Part shown: positions 26,703 through 35,772 of the stretch, one piece after another
How positions within the stretch are numbered: position 1 is the first letter of the stretch
Layout: each line of letters starts with the position of its first letter
Assembly (NCBI RefSeq): GCF_008017805.1
Contig: NZ_VRTT01000024.1
Span: forward strand, 1-64,000
Source: Paenibacillus sp. N3.4
Lineage (GTDB): Bacteria > Bacillota > Bacilli > Paenibacillales > NBRC-103111
Direction of reading: 5' to 3'
Length of the DNA: 64,000 nt
Program-made: the position numbers and the translations under genes
Notes under the pieces: model-generated
What the model was told of the DNA's origin: nothing
Databases searched by the model: none
What the model saw: only the letters and a program-made list of their open reading frames with translations

Positions 26703-28450
26703 GAAGACGCGGTGTCACTCTGAAGCTGTTTGCTTTCACAGCGTTTTTCTTCCTTTTGTTTTATGCCATCGTTTTGCTGGGGCAGCTTAATTTATTTGAA
26801 ACCTTTTATCAGCATCAGAAAACGGTCACACTGGAAAAAAAGCTCAAGACTTTCAGTGAAGCCTACGAGAAAAAGCGTTGGGATGACAACCGCATCTCCC
26901 GTGAAATCGGGTTGTTTATCAGCCAAAATAAAGCGCAGCTTGCGATCCTGGGCCCTGAGGGCAATGTGAAGTATGACTATCTGTTCCGCATCGTCATCAA
27001 AGACGATAATGGAAATCCGGTCCGGATCTCCCTCTCGTTTTTGCTTAATTCTAATTTAAGGAAATTAATGGAGGCGAACCTTCAACGCGGAGATCGGATC
27101 GAGGTGCAGGGATATTTTGAGGATGTGGGCGTAAAAGATCTTCTTTACCCAGTCCTCATTCATAAAGCTGGTTCCAAGGAAGTAGGGAATCTAGATACGG
27201 CAACAAGCGAGCCTTTAGAACATGTTTCCGGTGTGATTACAGACATTGTGCTGCCATCTTCCAATCAGTGGAATTTGCGTCAGGGGATTTTGTTTCTTGC
27301 GCTTGAGGACTGGTTCCCGTTGTCGGATGAACGGAAAAGCATGCTGCAAAGAGGAGTTATGCTCGAAGAGGAATGGACAGATACGATTAGCGGAACGCGC
27401 AGTGTTGTTGCGATTCAGCCTATTTTGCGTGATGGAAAGGTAACCGAGCTGATCTTTGTGCTTGCCTCCCTACAACAAATCAGCGAAGCTTATGATGCTC
27501 TGCGTCTGTTTTACCTCTATATAGGCATTGGCGGGATTGTTCTTATTTTGCTGCTCTCGCTCATTTTCACCAAAATCGTGTCTAAACCGCTGCTTTCGTT
27601 GAACCAAATTGCACTTAGGATGGCAAAGCTCGACTTTTCGGTGAAATCCCCTATCCGCAATAATGATGAGATTGGGAGCCTGTCACGCAGCTTGAACAGC
27701 TTGTCCGAGAAACTGGACGATACGTTGAAGGAGCTGTATGACGCCAACGAGCAGCTGCGGGAGGATATGGAACAAAAGCAGCGGATGGAGCAGCTGCAAA
27801 AGGAGTTTATCTCCAATGTCTCCCACGAATTAAAGACGCCGCTGAGCATCGTGAAGGGGTATGTCGAGGGGATCAGGGATGGGATCGGGGAAAGCAAGCA
27901 GGACCGCTATCTCGAAGTGATTTTGGGTGAGACGGATAAGATGGAAGCGCTCATCAAAGACATGCTGGAACTGGCCAAGCTGGAATCGAAGACGATCAAG
28001 CTGAAAAAAAGCTGGTTTTTATTGAGCGAACAAGTGGAGGATATTGTCGACAAACTGTCCAATCACCTCCTTGAAAAGGAACTAAAGGTGGTCACCGTTA
28101 TTATCGGGGAACACGAAGTCCATGCGGATCAGGTGAAAATGGAACAGACGTTGGTCAATCTGCTGATGAACGCGATTCGACATGCCACAGCCGGAAGCGA
28201 AATTGCTGTTCGCATCGAAAATGAAGGCCAGCACATTCGCATGGCGATCGAAAACGAAGGGGAAGTCATTCCGGAAGATGAGTTGGGGACGATCTGGGAG
28301 CGCTTCTACCGAGTTGAAAAATCGAGAAACCGCAAAACCGGCGGAACGGGCTTAGGTCTTGCCATCGTTAAGCAAATTCTGGATCTTCATGAGAGCCGGT
28401 ACGGGGTGGAAAATACGGAGCGCGGCGTTAGTTTTTACTTTTATTTGTAG
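26699..28450 (+). CDS. Sensor histidine kinase (HAMP-HisKA-HATPase)
   Basis: 583 residues: TM1 about 10-30, a long outside sensor domain to about 270, TM2 about 273-293, HAMP, a short coiled coil, then the H-box ISNVSHELKTPLSIVKGYVEG, N-box LVNLLMNAIRHAT and G-box region WERFYRVEKSRNRKTGGTGLGLAIV. A standard class I kinase for the preceding regulator. The stimulus is not apparent; the outside domain has no recognised fold. Confidence 0.93.
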   Translation: MRRRGVTLKLFAFTAFFFLLFYAIVLLGQLNLFETFYQHQKTVTLEKKLKTFSEAYEKKRWDDNRISREIGLFISQNKAQLAILGPEGNVKYDYLFRIVIKDDNGNPVRISLSFLLNSNLRKLMEANLQRGDRIEVQGYFEDVGVKDLLYPVLIHKAGSKEVGNLDTATSEPLEHVSGVITDIVLPSSNQWNLRQGILFLALEDWFPLSDERKSMLQRGVMLEEEWTDTISGTRSVVAIQPILRDGKVTELIFVLASLQQISEAYDALRLFYLYIGIGGIVLILLLSLIFTKIVSKPLLSLNQIALRMAKLDFSVKSPIRNNDEIGSLSRSLNSLSEKLDDTLKELYDANEQLREDMEQKQRMEQLQKEFISNVSHELKTPLSIVKGYVEGIRDGIGESKQDRYLEVILGETDKMEALIKDMLELAKLESKTIKLKKSWFLLSEQVEDIVDKLSNHLLEKELKVVTVIIGEHEVHADQVKMEQTLVNLLMNAIRHATAGSEIAVRIENEGQHIRMAIENEGEVIPEDELGTIWERFYRVEKSRNRKTGGTGLGLAIVKQILDLHESRYGVENTERGVSFYFYL

Positions 28451-28623
28451 ACTTTAGCGGTGCCTGCTTGGGCACTGGTGACGCCGCGCGAATTGAAAAT
28501 TCTTCTGCAAGGAAAAAGTTAGACAGTAATAAGATTGATAGACTAGCTAGGACTTTGTTAATGGAACATTACTAAAGTTTGATTTTGATTCTTCATAGAT
28601 TTGAAATAGAAACTGTTGATTAT

Positions 28624-28652
28624 TAAAAAAAAGCCCATCTTAATTGATAGGC
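28624..28652 (-). terminator. Terminator of stalk-domain gene
   Basis: On the minus strand GCCTATC and GATGGGC form a stem around AATTAA, followed by eight T. The stop codon lies in the loop. The rest of 28451-28623 shows nothing identifiable. Confidence 0.7.
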
Positions 28653-29239
28653 GTGAACATTTTAGTTGTAGAATTGATTCTGTATTTTTGAAATTCCTTT
28701 AGTTGTTCTTCAGTTAGATATTGCAAAAATACTTCTGACGAATTGTAAGTTACAGTCTCATCTGCTGCTTTATTTAAGGTGTCAATATAAATATCACCTT
28801 CTCCAATGTGAACTTGATATTCTTTTTCATTTACAATAATTACTGCGCTAGAGTCACTATTATGTTTTTGGAAAGTGACAGGGTATTTACTATATACATC
28901 CATATACTTATAATAAATCTTTTCATCAATCGCGTTCTTTTTCTTATTAGATATAGTTGATGTAGTGGTTGATTTCAACTCAATACTATTAGTTTGTTCA
29001 TTCCAATTTACTTCCTTACCTAATGCTTGACCGATGCTTTTCAAAGGTAAGTACGAGTTTCCATCGATTATTGCAACGGGTTTATCCAAATCTAACTTAT
29101 TCCCATCAAGTGTTACTGGCATACTTGGATTAAGATAAGCTTCAACTTTTTCAAATTTTGAACTTGCAAAACCTGACGTTGAAACAACAGTAATTATACC
29201 CACTGTAATTCCTAAGATGAATATATTAGTTTTTTTCAA
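28640..29239 (-). CDS. Exported stalk-domain (copper amine oxidase N-like) protein
   Basis: TTG start at 29239 chosen because AGGAGG lies directly upstream. The product begins with a signal-like hydrophobic segment (KKTNIFILGITVGIITVV) and then VTLDGNKLDLDKPVAIIDGNSYLPLKSIGQALGKEVNW, the repeated-strand 'stalk' module common in exported Paenibacillus proteins. The C-terminal 100 residues are polar with no recognised domain. It stands alone between two two-component systems. A structural or binding role at the cell surface is likely; no enzyme residues are seen. Confidence 0.7.
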   Translation of the reverse strand: MKKTNIFILGITVGIITVVSTSGFASSKFEKVEAYLNPSMPVTLDGNKLDLDKPVAIIDGNSYLPLKSIGQALGKEVNWNEQTNSIELKSTTTSTISNKKKNAIDEKIYYKYMDVYSKYPVTFQKHNSDSSAVIIVNEKEYQVHIGEGDIYIDTLNKAADETVTYNSSEVFLQYLTEEQLKEFQKYRINSTTKMFTPIN

Positions 29240-29434
29240 TTCGATCCTCCTAAAATATGTAATGTCATCAGCCATTACCATAACATATTTTGGATAATTA
29301 TGGGAGTTAAATTATAGAAATACAAAATAAGAAGCATTGTACACAACACCTGCAAATGAGTTTATATCGTACCTATGAGGAATCGAAGATTAAGTCAGAT
29401 AACGTTTGCTCTGTCTGCCCCGTAACCCCAAACA

Positions 29435-29489
29435 TTCAGCAACCTTTCAGCAACTACTCAGATTGCTTTTAGGCAGGATATGGGATACT
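29435..29489 (+). promoter_or_regulatory. TTCAG 11-bp array C with -10 for regulator/kinase pair
   Basis: Boxes start at 29435 (TTCAG), 29446 (TTCAG), 29457 (CTCAG) and 29468 (TTTAG), 11 bp apart. GATACT lies at 29484-29489, 16 bp after the last box start (15 in the other arrays). The promoter drives the two-component genes, suggesting autoregulation. Confidence 0.65.
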
Positions 29490-29534
29490 GAGTGTAGAAA
29501 ACGTGTACAATGAATGTCAGGGGGACGATACCAG

Positions 29535-30218
29535 ATGCGCCAATTAAAAGGCATAAAAATACTGCTCGTCGATGACGAGCCTCATATCTTGGAATTTCTT
29601 GAATTAGGGTTGACGAATGAAGGCTTTGAGGTCATGACAGCACAAGATGGCATTAGTGCAATCACAGCCTGCAACAAGTTCCAGCCTCACATTGCTATTT
29701 TGGACGTGATGATGCCTGGGATGGACGGATTCGAAGTGTGCCGCATGATTAAAAAGACGGATAACGTCGCTGTCATTATGTTGACGGCTAAGGATGAAGT
29801 AGACGATCGGGTCAAGGGACTTACCCTTGGTGCCGATGATTATATGATCAAGCCATTCAGCTTTGAGGAGCTGCTGGCCCGGATATATGCACGGATTCGC
29901 AATCATTTTCCAAATTTGTTCGGTGAAGTGATCATCGGACCGCTTCGCATGGATGACCGTCGTAAAGAAATTAGCTTGTATGATAAGGTGTTGGAGCTTT
30001 CGCCAACGGAATACGAGCTGCTCAAATTTATGTCGATTAATCATGGGCTTGTTTTAAGTAAAACGATGATCCTTGATAAAGTGTGGGGCTATGATTTCGG
30101 TGGTGAGGAGAACATCGTCGAGGTGTACATACGCTCCCTTCGCGATAAATTAGGAGATAAGGAACATAAGCTGATCCGCACGATTCGAGGCGCTGGCTAT
30201 CGGATGGATTTGACATGA
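29535..30218 (+). CDS. OmpR-family response regulator, candidate master of the TTCAG regulon
   Basis: Starts MRQLKGIKILLVDDEPHILEF after AGGGGGA; an upstream ATG at 29514 has no ribosome site. The receiver is canonical (VDDE, ILDVMMPGMDGFEV, IMLTAKDEV, YMIKPFSFEE). The winged helix has LELSPTEYELLKFMSINHG, VWGYDFGGEENIVEVYIRSL and IRTIRGAGYRMDL. OmpR-type proteins bind direct repeats 11 bp apart, which is what precedes this gene and five other transcription units here. The link to those sites is inferred. It overlaps the kinase by 4 bases. Confidence 0.92.
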   Translation: MRQLKGIKILLVDDEPHILEFLELGLTNEGFEVMTAQDGISAITACNKFQPHIAILDVMMPGMDGFEVCRMIKKTDNVAVIMLTAKDEVDDRVKGLTLGADDYMIKPFSFEELLARIYARIRNHFPNLFGEVIIGPLRMDDRRKEISLYDKVLELSPTEYELLKFMSINHGLVLSKTMILDKVWGYDFGGEENIVEVYIRSLRDKLGDKEHKLIRTIRGAGYRMDLT

Positions 30219-31765
30219 AGCGGCGGGGCCGGTTTTCCGAAAATTTTGTTACCGGTTCGCTGAAGTTTCAGTTGTTGTCGCGATCATTGTTAATTATGTC
30301 GGTGCTGCTGCTGCTCATCGGTGTATTTCAATATATTTTTATGCAGCAGTTTTTGTATAAAAATAAGGCGGAAACGATTCGCAATCAGCTTGCGACATTA
30401 CCGCCCAACACTTGGCAGCGAGCAGGGGCATCGCCCGATCGTGGCTTAAATCCGTTCATACCTAGGCGGGATACCAACCGGGATACCAACCGTACAGACA
30501 ACTTGAACGGAAACGGAGAGTATCCCCGCATTTTTGTTCCTGATTTATCGATTGCTTTGATCGATAGAGAGGGTAATTACAAGCTGCTTTCTACGGAGGG
30601 TGGGGCTTCTCCTTTTCAATTATCCAAGGAAGAATATCAGCAGTTATTGAAATCGAAGGAAAGGCCTGGCGATAAGGTTTTGAAGGATAAAGACGGTAAC
30701 AGCCAGTTAATTGTCTTTCACCAATTCGGGGGTAATCCAGATAGAGCCCAAGGCTTTCAAGGCATTATTCAAGCAAACACAAGCACCAAGCAGCTTCAGG
30801 ACGTGCTTCTCCAGCAATTGTCTATATTTCTCCTCTTATCCATGCTAGCGCTTATCGGAGGATTGTTGGGTTTTCTGCCTGTATTAAGACGGACTTTGGT
30901 TCCTCTATCCAATATGGTGGATACGGTGAAGCAAATCGATGCAGGTAGTTTGGGTGAACGCTTTCCCGCTCATCAGGGGCAAGTGGAAATAGATCGTCTA
31001 GCGACCTCCTTTAATAGTATGCTAGAGCGATTGGAGTTTTCTTTTGAGGCGGAAAAAGAAGCAAAAGAGCAGATGCGCCGCTTCGCGGCGGACGCTTCGC
31101 ATGAGCTTCGTACACCATTAACTTCGATTCATGGTTTTCTGGAGGTCCTTCTTCGCGGGGCGTATCAGCAGCCGGAGCCTTTGCTTAAAGCGCTGAAGAG
31201 CATGCATGGCGAATCGGTACGCATCAATAAGCTGGTCGAGGATTTACTGCTGCTTGCTCGGCTAGATAGGACACCCTCCTTCCAAAAGACGGAAGGGGTA
31301 TTGGACGAAATGCTTCACGACATGGAACATCAGCTTCGTTTGCTGGCAGGGGAGAGAACGGTCACCTTTGCGTTAGAACCAGAGAGCCATTGTTTCTATG
31401 ATGCTGATAAAATTAAGCAGGTCGTGCTCAATTTATTTCAAAACGCGGTTCAGCATACGCACCCAACCACAGGTCAAGTAGCGCTCTCATTAGTGAAGAT
31501 GGGTGAGGGTGTCGAAATAGCTGTGCAAGATAATGGACCAGGTATAGCTCCCGAGCATCTTGCTCATTTGTTCGATCGTTTTTACCGCATTGATTCCTCA
31601 CGCGTAAGACGGAATGGCGGTGCCGGGCTAGGTCTTTCCATTACTCGTTCCATCGTAGAGCTTCATGGCGGAGCGATAGGAGTGGAAAGTGCGTTAGGTG
31701 AAGGAAGTATTTTTAAAGTATGGATTCCAATAGGTAAAAAAGATAGCCTTATTCCGACTAAATGA
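30215..31765 (+). CDS. Sensor histidine kinase, partner of regulator at 29535
   Basis: 516 residues with TM1 about residues 26-46, an outside domain of about 150 residues rich in Asn/Arg/Asp near DTNRDTNRTDNLNGN, TM2 about 205-228, HAMP, H-box FAADASHELRTPLTSIHGFLE, N-box VLNLFQNAVQHTH, and G-box region RRNGGAGLGLSITRSIV. A CssS/YclK-like topology. The outside domain has no recognised ligand fold. A role in envelope or secretion stress is inferred from the regulon content. Confidence 0.92.
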   Translation: MKRRGRFSENFVTGSLKFQLLSRSLLIMSVLLLLIGVFQYIFMQQFLYKNKAETIRNQLATLPPNTWQRAGASPDRGLNPFIPRRDTNRDTNRTDNLNGNGEYPRIFVPDLSIALIDREGNYKLLSTEGGASPFQLSKEEYQQLLKSKERPGDKVLKDKDGNSQLIVFHQFGGNPDRAQGFQGIIQANTSTKQLQDVLLQQLSIFLLLSMLALIGGLLGFLPVLRRTLVPLSNMVDTVKQIDAGSLGERFPAHQGQVEIDRLATSFNSMLERLEFSFEAEKEAKEQMRRFAADASHELRTPLTSIHGFLEVLLRGAYQQPEPLLKALKSMHGESVRINKLVEDLLLLARLDRTPSFQKTEGVLDEMLHDMEHQLRLLAGERTVTFALEPESHCFYDADKIKQVVLNLFQNAVQHTHPTTGQVALSLVKMGEGVEIAVQDNGPGIAPEHLAHLFDRFYRIDSSRVRRNGGAGLGLSITRSIVELHGGAIGVESALGEGSIFKVWIPIGKKDSLIPTK

Positions 31766-31785
31766 AGTCGGGTAAGGCTTTTTTT
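31745..31785 (+). terminator. Terminator overlapping the kinase stop codon
   Basis: AGCCTTATTCCGAC (31745-31758) pairs with GTCGGGTAAGGCT (31767-31779), then TTTTTT. The stop codon lies in the loop. Confidence 0.85.
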
Positions 31786-31902
31786 ACATGCAAAAAAGGA
31801 GATGAGAGCAAGGCCGTTGTTCAGCTTGAGCCAGCCCTTCGAGCCGAAGCACACGTCAAGTTTCTGTGAGCTGCGTGCATGCAAAGCAGCCTGTTTGCAA
31901 CG

Positions 31903-32215
31903 ATAACGCTGTTTTTCCGCGTTACAGCAGTCAGCAGAAGCAGAAGCGCTCCTGCAACGCGGAAAACCGTGCTTACAGATAGAAAAGTAGCTCATAAAGT
32001 GACATGACCAAGAGGTTACGCTGTTTTTCCGCGTTACAGCAGCCAGCAATAGCAGAAGCGCTCCTGTAACGCGGAAAACCGTGCTTACAGATAAAGAAAA
32101 GTAGACCCCAAAGTGAAACACCTAAGAAGATAACATTTGTTTCAGGGTTACAGTTATCAGTAAGAGCAACAACGCCATGTAAAGCTAAATATGCTTACAC
32201 TTACAGCTAGAACAA
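31903..32215. repeat. Three tandem palindromic repeat copies R2-R4
   Basis: Copies at 31903-31980 and 32014-32092 are nearly identical (shared core CTGTTTTTCCGCGTTACAGC, then GCGGAAAACCGTGCTTACAG), with a period of about 111 bp. A decayed third copy lies at 32128-32215. Each has self-complementary segments (CCGCGTTACAG / CTGTAACGCGG). They fill most of the 615-base gap before the next operon; no gene is seen there. Confidence 0.75.
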
Positions 32216-32380
32216 TCTGAGTCCCAAACGGTTTTTCTTAACTATTTTCACCAATGAGCCCCAACGTTCTCTAGGGGATAGAAGTAAAAATAGTGCACAC
32301 TTTCGTAAAAATCGTCGGCGTGAAAGCGAAGATAGGGACGCTATAGTAGGGATATAACAAATAACTGGGGTGTGAGCATC

Positions 32381-33319
32381 ATGTCTATGGCAATAGAGAA
32401 GTCCAAGTCATCAAATCAGACACCGGAACGATTCTGGAACCATCGCCGCAAGGAAGCCTTCTTTGGCTGGATGTTTCTGGCTCCCGAATTTATCGGCACG
32501 TTGATGTTTGGCGTTTTCCCAATTCTATTCTCGCTGTATTTAAGCTTTAGTGATTGGAATTTGGTCGGAGGGCTGTCGACGATTAAATTCGCGGGGCTCG
32601 ATAATTTCAAAATGCTGTTTGAGGATGACAAGTTCTTATTAGCTCTAAAAAATAATTTTACGTATACGCTCATCGTTGTGCCGGTCGGATTATTTCTTGC
32701 TTTGATTTTATCTGTATTGATTCATTCGCGCGTATATGGACAGAGTTATTTCAAAATTGTATTTTTCATTCCGTACATCTCGTCGATTATTGCACTCGGC
32801 GCAGTATGGAGCGCCTTGTACCATCCATCGCAAGGGCCGATTAATCGTTTGCTGATGAGTATAGGCATCACAGACCCTCCAAAATGGTTGGCAGATACTC
32901 ATTATTCTCTCTATGCCATCATCATAATAGCGATCTGGGCAGCGCTTGGCTATCAAATTATTATCTTCATTGCTGGCTTAACGAACATTCCGGATGAATT
33001 GTATGAAGCGGCAAGTATCGATGGGGCGACGTCTATTCAGCAATTTTTCCGTATTACGTTGCCTTTGTTAGGTCCGACAACATCGTTCTTGTTTATTACA
33101 ACCTTGATGTCATCCTTCAAGGTATTTGACCTTATCTCTTTCCTGACAGGTGGAGGTCCTAACGATTCCTCGACTGTGCTCGTCTACCGTATCTACGAGG
33201 AAGGCTTTCTCAATTTCCGCATGGGTTACGCATCGGCCATTTCCTGGGTGTTGTTCCTGATAGTTGGCATCATCACGGCCATTACATGGAAATTTCAAAA
33301 TAAAAACAGCTCTGTTTAA
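32381..33319 (+). CDS. Sugar ABC transporter permease 1 (CUT1)
   Basis: About 312 residues with six membrane spans, the EAA loop YEAASIDGATSIQQFFRITLPLL and FLTGGGPNDSSTVLVYRIYEEGF. ATG 32381 is preferred to GTG 32372 because of spacing from CTGGGGTG. First gene of the second sugar-transport cluster, in the order permease-permease-binding protein-kinase-regulator. A likely -10 TATAGT lies near 32342. Confidence 0.93.
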   Translation: MSMAIEKSKSSNQTPERFWNHRRKEAFFGWMFLAPEFIGTLMFGVFPILFSLYLSFSDWNLVGGLSTIKFAGLDNFKMLFEDDKFLLALKNNFTYTLIVVPVGLFLALILSVLIHSRVYGQSYFKIVFFIPYISSIIALGAVWSALYHPSQGPINRLLMSIGITDPPKWLADTHYSLYAIIIIAIWAALGYQIIIFIAGLTNIPDELYEAASIDGATSIQQFFRITLPLLGPTTSFLFITTLMSSFKVFDLISFLTGGGPNDSSTVLVYRIYEEGFLNFRMGYASAISWVLFLIVGIITAITWKFQNKNSSV

Positions 33320-33352
33320 CAGGGAATGAAGTGGAAAGAAGGTGTTGCTTCA

Positions 33353-34183
33353 ATGAAATCAATCCAAATTTCTAAACTGGTTACAACCGTAATCATGGCT
33401 TTGTTTTCCGTTGTATTTCTGATTCCGCTATTGTGGATGATCTCAGCGGCCTTCAAATATGAAGCAGACGTCATGACGTACCCGATTCAGTGGATCCCAA
33501 CCCGCTTTCATGTTATCGCCAACTTTAAAGAGGTATGGCTGGGCCGCGTTCCTTTCTCGCTTTTTTATTGGAACTCGTTCAAGCTGTCTGCGCTCATGAC
33601 ATTGGCTACGCTCTTTTTTTCTTCGATGGCCGCTTATTCCTTTACGAAGCTGCAATTTCGCGGGCGCGACGCAGCGTTCATCCTTTTGTTGTCCTGTATG
33701 ATTATTCCGAATGAGGCGACGCTTGTCCCACGTTACCTTTTGTTAAAATGGCTGCACTTGTATAATACACATGCAGGCCTCATTCTGATGGGGATGTTCT
33801 CTATTTACTTCACCTTTCTACTCCGTCAATTCATGATGGGGATTCATAACGAATATATCGAGGCTGCCAAAATCGACGGTGCGGGACACTTTCTCATCTA
33901 TGCCCGTATCATGCTGCCACTAACCAAACCGATACTAGCGACGGTGGCGATTATCAAATTCATTTGGATGTGGAATGATTATCAAGGACCGCTCATTTTC
34001 CTAATCAAGCAGAAGCTGTTTCCGATTCCGCTCGGCATTCAGCTGTTTAAAAATGATTATGCCGATAATTATGCTGTGCTGATGATGGCATCATTGGCCG
34101 CAATTATACCTCTGTTGATCATTTTCATTGTTTTGCAAAAGCAGGTCATCAAGGGAATTGCCATCGGGGGCGTCAAAGGATAA
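33353..34183 (+). CDS. Sugar ABC transporter permease 2 (CUT1)
   Basis: About 276 residues with LIPLLWMISAAFKYEADV near the N-terminus, EAAKIDGAGHFLIYARIMLPLTKP (EAA loop) and FIWMWNDYQGPLIFL. ATG 33353 with AAGGTG is chosen; ATG 33326 is an alternative with a weaker site. Partner of the preceding permease. Confidence 0.93.
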   Translation: MKSIQISKLVTTVIMALFSVVFLIPLLWMISAAFKYEADVMTYPIQWIPTRFHVIANFKEVWLGRVPFSLFYWNSFKLSALMTLATLFFSSMAAYSFTKLQFRGRDAAFILLLSCMIIPNEATLVPRYLLLKWLHLYNTHAGLILMGMFSIYFTFLLRQFMMGIHNEYIEAAKIDGAGHFLIYARIMLPLTKPILATVAIIKFIWMWNDYQGPLIFLIKQKLFPIPLGIQLFKNDYADNYAVLMMASLAAIIPLLIIFIVLQKQVIKGIAIGGVKG

Positions 34184-34286
34184 GGTCGAAAAATTGCACA
34201 AAAAAATCAAAATTATACACGGTTTGATCGTAAATTCCATTGTATGATGCAACTGAACATAAATTATAGCCTATGGGGGTAGTCAA

Positions 34287-35657
34287 ATGAAAAAGGTACA
34301 GACCGTTCTTCTTGGAAGCGTCATCATGAGTATGTCAGTCTTGAGTGCTTGCGGTTCATCGACAACTACGAATACGAGTGCTCCTTCTGCGTCGGCAGGA
34401 GCTACAGCGGCAGCTTCGGCTAAGCCCGCACAGAATGTTACACTTAAATATTATAATTGGGATAATGATGTACAAGCGGCGTCTACCAAAAAGCTGATCG
34501 AGAACTTCCAAGCCAAAAATCCGACGATTAAAGTAGAGTCTATTGCGCTAGTACCAGGCAACTCCGTTGAAACCCTGAAAAAGATGGACGTTACGATGTC
34601 CTCGGGTGAGCAAGTCGACATTGTGGCAATGCCAAGTATTGAAGAGGTTATGGCGAGAGCCGGACAAAATGTGCTTGCTCCGCTGGATGATTTCTATACG
34701 AAGGATAATGTGAAGCCGGAAGAAGAGTACTATATCAATCCGAAAATGAAAGGCAAGTACTACGCAACGATGGTGAACTCCAGCGACTGGTTTGTGTTGT
34801 TGAACGCGGATGCGCTGAAAGAAGCCAACCTGCAGGTACCGACATTCGGTTGGACGTGGGACGACTTCCGCGACTATGCGAAAAAGTTGACCAAAGGCGA
34901 AGGCAATGATAAACGTTACGGTGCGTATTTCCATGGTTGGGGTGAATATACGAACCCGATCGTTTACACAGATAAGAAGAATCCTTATTTGAACGCTGAC
35001 TTGAAACCACAATTTGATGATCCTTCCTTCAAATACTTCTTTAATTTGCGCCGCACGATGGAAAAGGATGATAAGTCGGTGAAGTCGTTGGCTGATGTCA
35101 TTGGCGCTAAACTGGACTACAAAAATGAGTTTATTAGTGGTAAGGCAGCCATGTTGATGACAGCGACCTTCATCATTCCGAACATCGGTGATACAGCGAA
35201 ATATCCGCATACCTTTAAAACCGTCGTTGCTCCGCTGCCTCGTTCCTCCAAGGACGCTCCGGCGGGATTGACCAATATCGGCGGAAACTACACAGCCATT
35301 GCGGCAACTTCCAAATACAAAGAGCAGGCTTATCAATTCATCCGCTATATGTCGACAGAGCAAGAGGCACGCGTTGAATTGTCCGGCTGGAAAAAAGGCG
35401 ATTCCAAAGTAGTTATCGATCGTTTATATGGTTCCTTAAAGGAACTTATCGATCTGCCATCTTTAACTTCGACACTGAATGATAAACAAGTGAAAACTTC
35501 CTTCTCTTCCGATATTGCGATCTCTTATGGAGCTCAATTGAAGAAAGTGATGGAGAATGGCTTCTCCAAATTCATGCTCGATAATGTTTCTGCGGATGAT
35601 ACACAAAAGTGGATGCAGGATGAAGCGGATAAAGTGATTAAACAAGCGGGGAAATAA
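34287..35657 (+). CDS. Sugar ABC transporter, substrate-binding lipoprotein
   Basis: 456 residues: signal peptide with lipobox SVLSACGSS (Cys about residue 22), a Thr/Ser/Ala-rich linker, then VTLKYYNWDNDVQAAS, VDIVAMPSIEEVMARAG, VLLNADALKEANL and FISGKAAMLMTATFIIPNIG. It is a family 1 extracellular binding protein. A 100-base gap before it contains an AT-rich stretch that may hold its own promoter. The sugar is unknown. Confidence 0.92.
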   Translation: MKKVQTVLLGSVIMSMSVLSACGSSTTTNTSAPSASAGATAAASAKPAQNVTLKYYNWDNDVQAASTKKLIENFQAKNPTIKVESIALVPGNSVETLKKMDVTMSSGEQVDIVAMPSIEEVMARAGQNVLAPLDDFYTKDNVKPEEEYYINPKMKGKYYATMVNSSDWFVLLNADALKEANLQVPTFGWTWDDFRDYAKKLTKGEGNDKRYGAYFHGWGEYTNPIVYTDKKNPYLNADLKPQFDDPSFKYFFNLRRTMEKDDKSVKSLADVIGAKLDYKNEFISGKAAMLMTATFIIPNIGDTAKYPHTFKTVVAPLPRSSKDAPAGLTNIGGNYTAIAATSKYKEQAYQFIRYMSTEQEARVELSGWKKGDSKVVIDRLYGSLKELIDLPSLTSTLNDKQVKTSFSSDIAISYGAQLKKVMENGFSKFMLDNVSADDTQKWMQDEADKVIKQAGK

Positions 35658-35670
35658 CAGGCTGAAACAG

Positions 35671-35702
35671 GGGATAGGGCGAAAATTCGCCTTATCCCTT
35701 TG
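35671..35702 (+). terminator. Hairpin after binding-protein gene
   Basis: GGGATAGGGCGAA pairs with TTCGCCTTATCCC, followed by TTTG. It probably reduces read-through into the kinase gene. Confidence 0.75.
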
Positions 35703-35772
35703 TCAATGAAAGGACGTCGCCTTTATAATAGAAAGACACATTCCGTTCGGGGAAATGAAGGAGAGGTCCCGC

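Noticed and set aside
31903..32215. Tandem repeats as a CRISPR array
   Set aside because: Units are about 111 bp and palindromic throughout, with no short-repeat/unique-spacer alternation and no cas genes.
34548..35363. 271-codon minus-strand ORF
   Set aside because: Antisense shadow of the sugar-binding lipoprotein; no start signal and no family resemblance.
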